From contig JAAOYD010000103.1 of NCBI GenBank assembly GCA_018221165.1, forward strand, positions 1-6,678: a stretch of 6,678 nt of DNA, in the 5' to 3' direction. Under the pieces are notes generated by a model, which was given only the letters and a program-made list of their open reading frames with translations, ran no database searches and was not told where the DNA came from. Numbering within the stretch: the stretch's first letter is position 1; every line of letters starts with the position of its first letter. Source of the DNA: Candidatus Woesearchaeota archaeon. GTDB taxonomy: Archaea > Nanobdellota > Nanobdellia > Woesearchaeales > UBA525. Shown one piece after another: positions 5,946 to 6,678 of this stretch. The translations under genes were made by a program, and so were the position numbers.

Positions 5946-6605
5946 CTAAGCGTCGTGATAGGAAAGAACATTCTTGACGATAGTGTAAGCCCTAGGCACA
6001 TCGTGGTCGTGGAGCGCGAAAGTCATCTCCGTCAGCGTACTGACGATTTCAATGATGTTCACATTCTCCCACGCAAACGCTTTGGTCAGCGCGTAGAAAT
6101 AACCTGGTGTACCTAGGGCATCCTGGGGGATCTTGATGGTGACGAGACTCAAATCTTCGGTGATATTCTTGATACCTTCCTTGTTCAGCAAGTGCTTGAA
6201 CGCTTTCAGGTGTTGTTTGTTGCTGATGATGGTCAGTTCGTGCAAACCTTGGGTCACGGTCAGCAACTCGCCTTGGTCGTGCTTAACATTCGTACGGTAG
6301 TCGTGAATAATCTCGAAGGCTTTCGTCGTGTTCTTGACGGTGAGCTCGAAGAGGTTGCTGCGAATCATAATCTCTGTCTGCTCGAAGTGTGGCATCTTTG
6401 GTTCGCGGCCTTCGAGCTTCTCGGCGAAGCGTCTGAGCGCCATCATCACCGCAGCGTGTCGTACGAGTCGTTTGGTGTGTTGCTGCACTTTCGGCATGAG
6501 TTCTTCAGCGACGGCACCGTAGTTCACGATGCCCCGTTGGAGCGCGTCTGACAAGAAGGGTTGCCGCAGTACTTGATCTTCGACGAGTTGGGCGATGCTG
6601 GACAT
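5946..6605 (-). CDS. ACT-domain protein, predicted regulator of amino-acid metabolism
   Basis: This 219-residue cytoplasmic protein resembles the archaeal family described as predicted regulators of amino-acid metabolism containing an ACT domain (COG2150-like, from memory). Residues about 1-65 are helical and carry the family's N-terminal pattern, QPFLSDALQRGIVNYGAVAEEL, shown here only in outline: a PFL segment, a GIVNY segment and a later VMMALRRFAEKL helix. Two ACT-like units follow, about residues 76-145 and 150-217. The second has the aspartokinase-type features: a Gly-Thr-Pro-Gly turn before a helix (near TPGYFYALTKAF), the strand NVNIIEIVSTLTEMTFAL, and a final helix DVPRAYTIVKNVL. There is no kinase or other catalytic domain, so it is probably a ligand-sensing regulator; neither ligand nor target can be read from the sequence. 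It starts from its own TATA box and ends tail to tail with the secreted-protein gene. Confidence 0.82.
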   Translation of the reverse strand: MSSIAQLVEDQVLRQPFLSDALQRGIVNYGAVAEELMPKVQQHTKRLVRHAAVMMALRRFAEKLEGREPKMPHFEQTEIMIRSNLFELTVKNTTKAFEIIHDYRTNVKHDQGELLTVTQGLHELTIISNKQHLKAFKHLLNKEGIKNITEDLSLVTIKIPQDALGTPGYFYALTKAFAWENVNIIEIVSTLTEMTFALHDHDVPRAYTIVKNVLSYHDA

Positions 6606-6626
6606 GGAAACACGGAGAACTTAACA

Positions 6627-6636
6627 CTTTTTATAG
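6627..6636 (-). promoter_or_regulatory. TATA box for the ACT-domain gene
   Basis: The minus strand reads CTATAAAAAG, preceded by ACAGAAAA that fits a TFB recognition element, and is centred about 26 bases before the ATG at 6605. This predicts a leaderless transcript; no Shine-Dalgarno precedes the ATG. Together with the box at 5153-5160 it is the strongest archaeal promoter signal in the window. Confidence 0.7.
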
Positions 6637-6648
6637 TTTTCTGTAATA

Positions 6649-6669
6649 ATAATAACATTAAGTTATTAT
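6649..6669. repeat. AT-rich inverted repeat upstream of the ACT-gene promoter
   Basis: Perfect 8-base arms ATAATAAC (6649-6656) and GTTATTAT (6662-6669) flank a 5-base spacer. The repeat begins about six bases upstream of the TFB-element-like stretch (6637-6643) of the ACT gene. It could be an operator, or part of a divergent TATA-containing promoter for a gene beyond the right edge. The flanking sequence is very AT-rich, so chance is possible. Confidence 0.4.
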
Positions 6670-6678
6670 AACTCGAAA

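Noticed and set aside
1..6678. tRNA, rRNA, CRISPR array or mobile element
   Set aside because: No cloverleaf-like or regularly spaced repeat sequence, transposase motif or terminal inverted repeats were seen, and genes fill nearly the whole window.

Overview
The window looks like a slice of an archaeal chromosome, most likely from a DPANN-type lineage (Woesearchaeota, Pacearchaeota or relatives); the lineage is an inference from gene content and style. The evidence is: TATA-like boxes centred about 24-27 bases before several start codons (leaderless transcription), a single-pass surface protein with a signal peptide, many N-glycosylation sequons and a C-terminal anchor, an ACT-domain regulator of archaeal type, an AmmeMemoRadiSam-type radical SAM enzyme, and an SMC accessory protein ScpB. 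Genes are short, tightly packed and almost all on the minus strand. No RNA gene, CRISPR array, insertion sequence or other mobile element was seen.

Reading the minus strand from high to low coordinates: an ACT-domain protein (6605-5946) has its own TATA box and ends tail to tail, two bases away, with the only plus-strand gene (5182-5943), an unrecognised secreted protein with a beta-rich C-terminal half. That gene shares a 73-base divergent promoter region with the radical SAM enzyme (5108-4095). Next comes a 515-residue cell-surface glycoprotein (4024-2477), then an inositol monophosphatase/FBPase-family phosphatase (2451-1696), coupled by a one-base gap to a small DUF457/YdjM-like membrane protein (1694-1233). 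Last is a two-gene unit: a conserved-looking protein of unknown function with a probable winged-helix C-terminus (1200-523), followed ten bases later by scpB (512 to beyond the left edge).

The most useful functional lead is the scpB operon. The gene directly before scpB is where scpA (the kleisin) commonly sits, but its product does not read as ScpA, so it is a candidate chromosome-segregation partner or an unrelated co-transcribed factor. The second lead is the orphan secreted protein. The remaining genes are ordinary housekeeping or envelope genes. I did not find a convincing new multi-gene defence or metabolic system.
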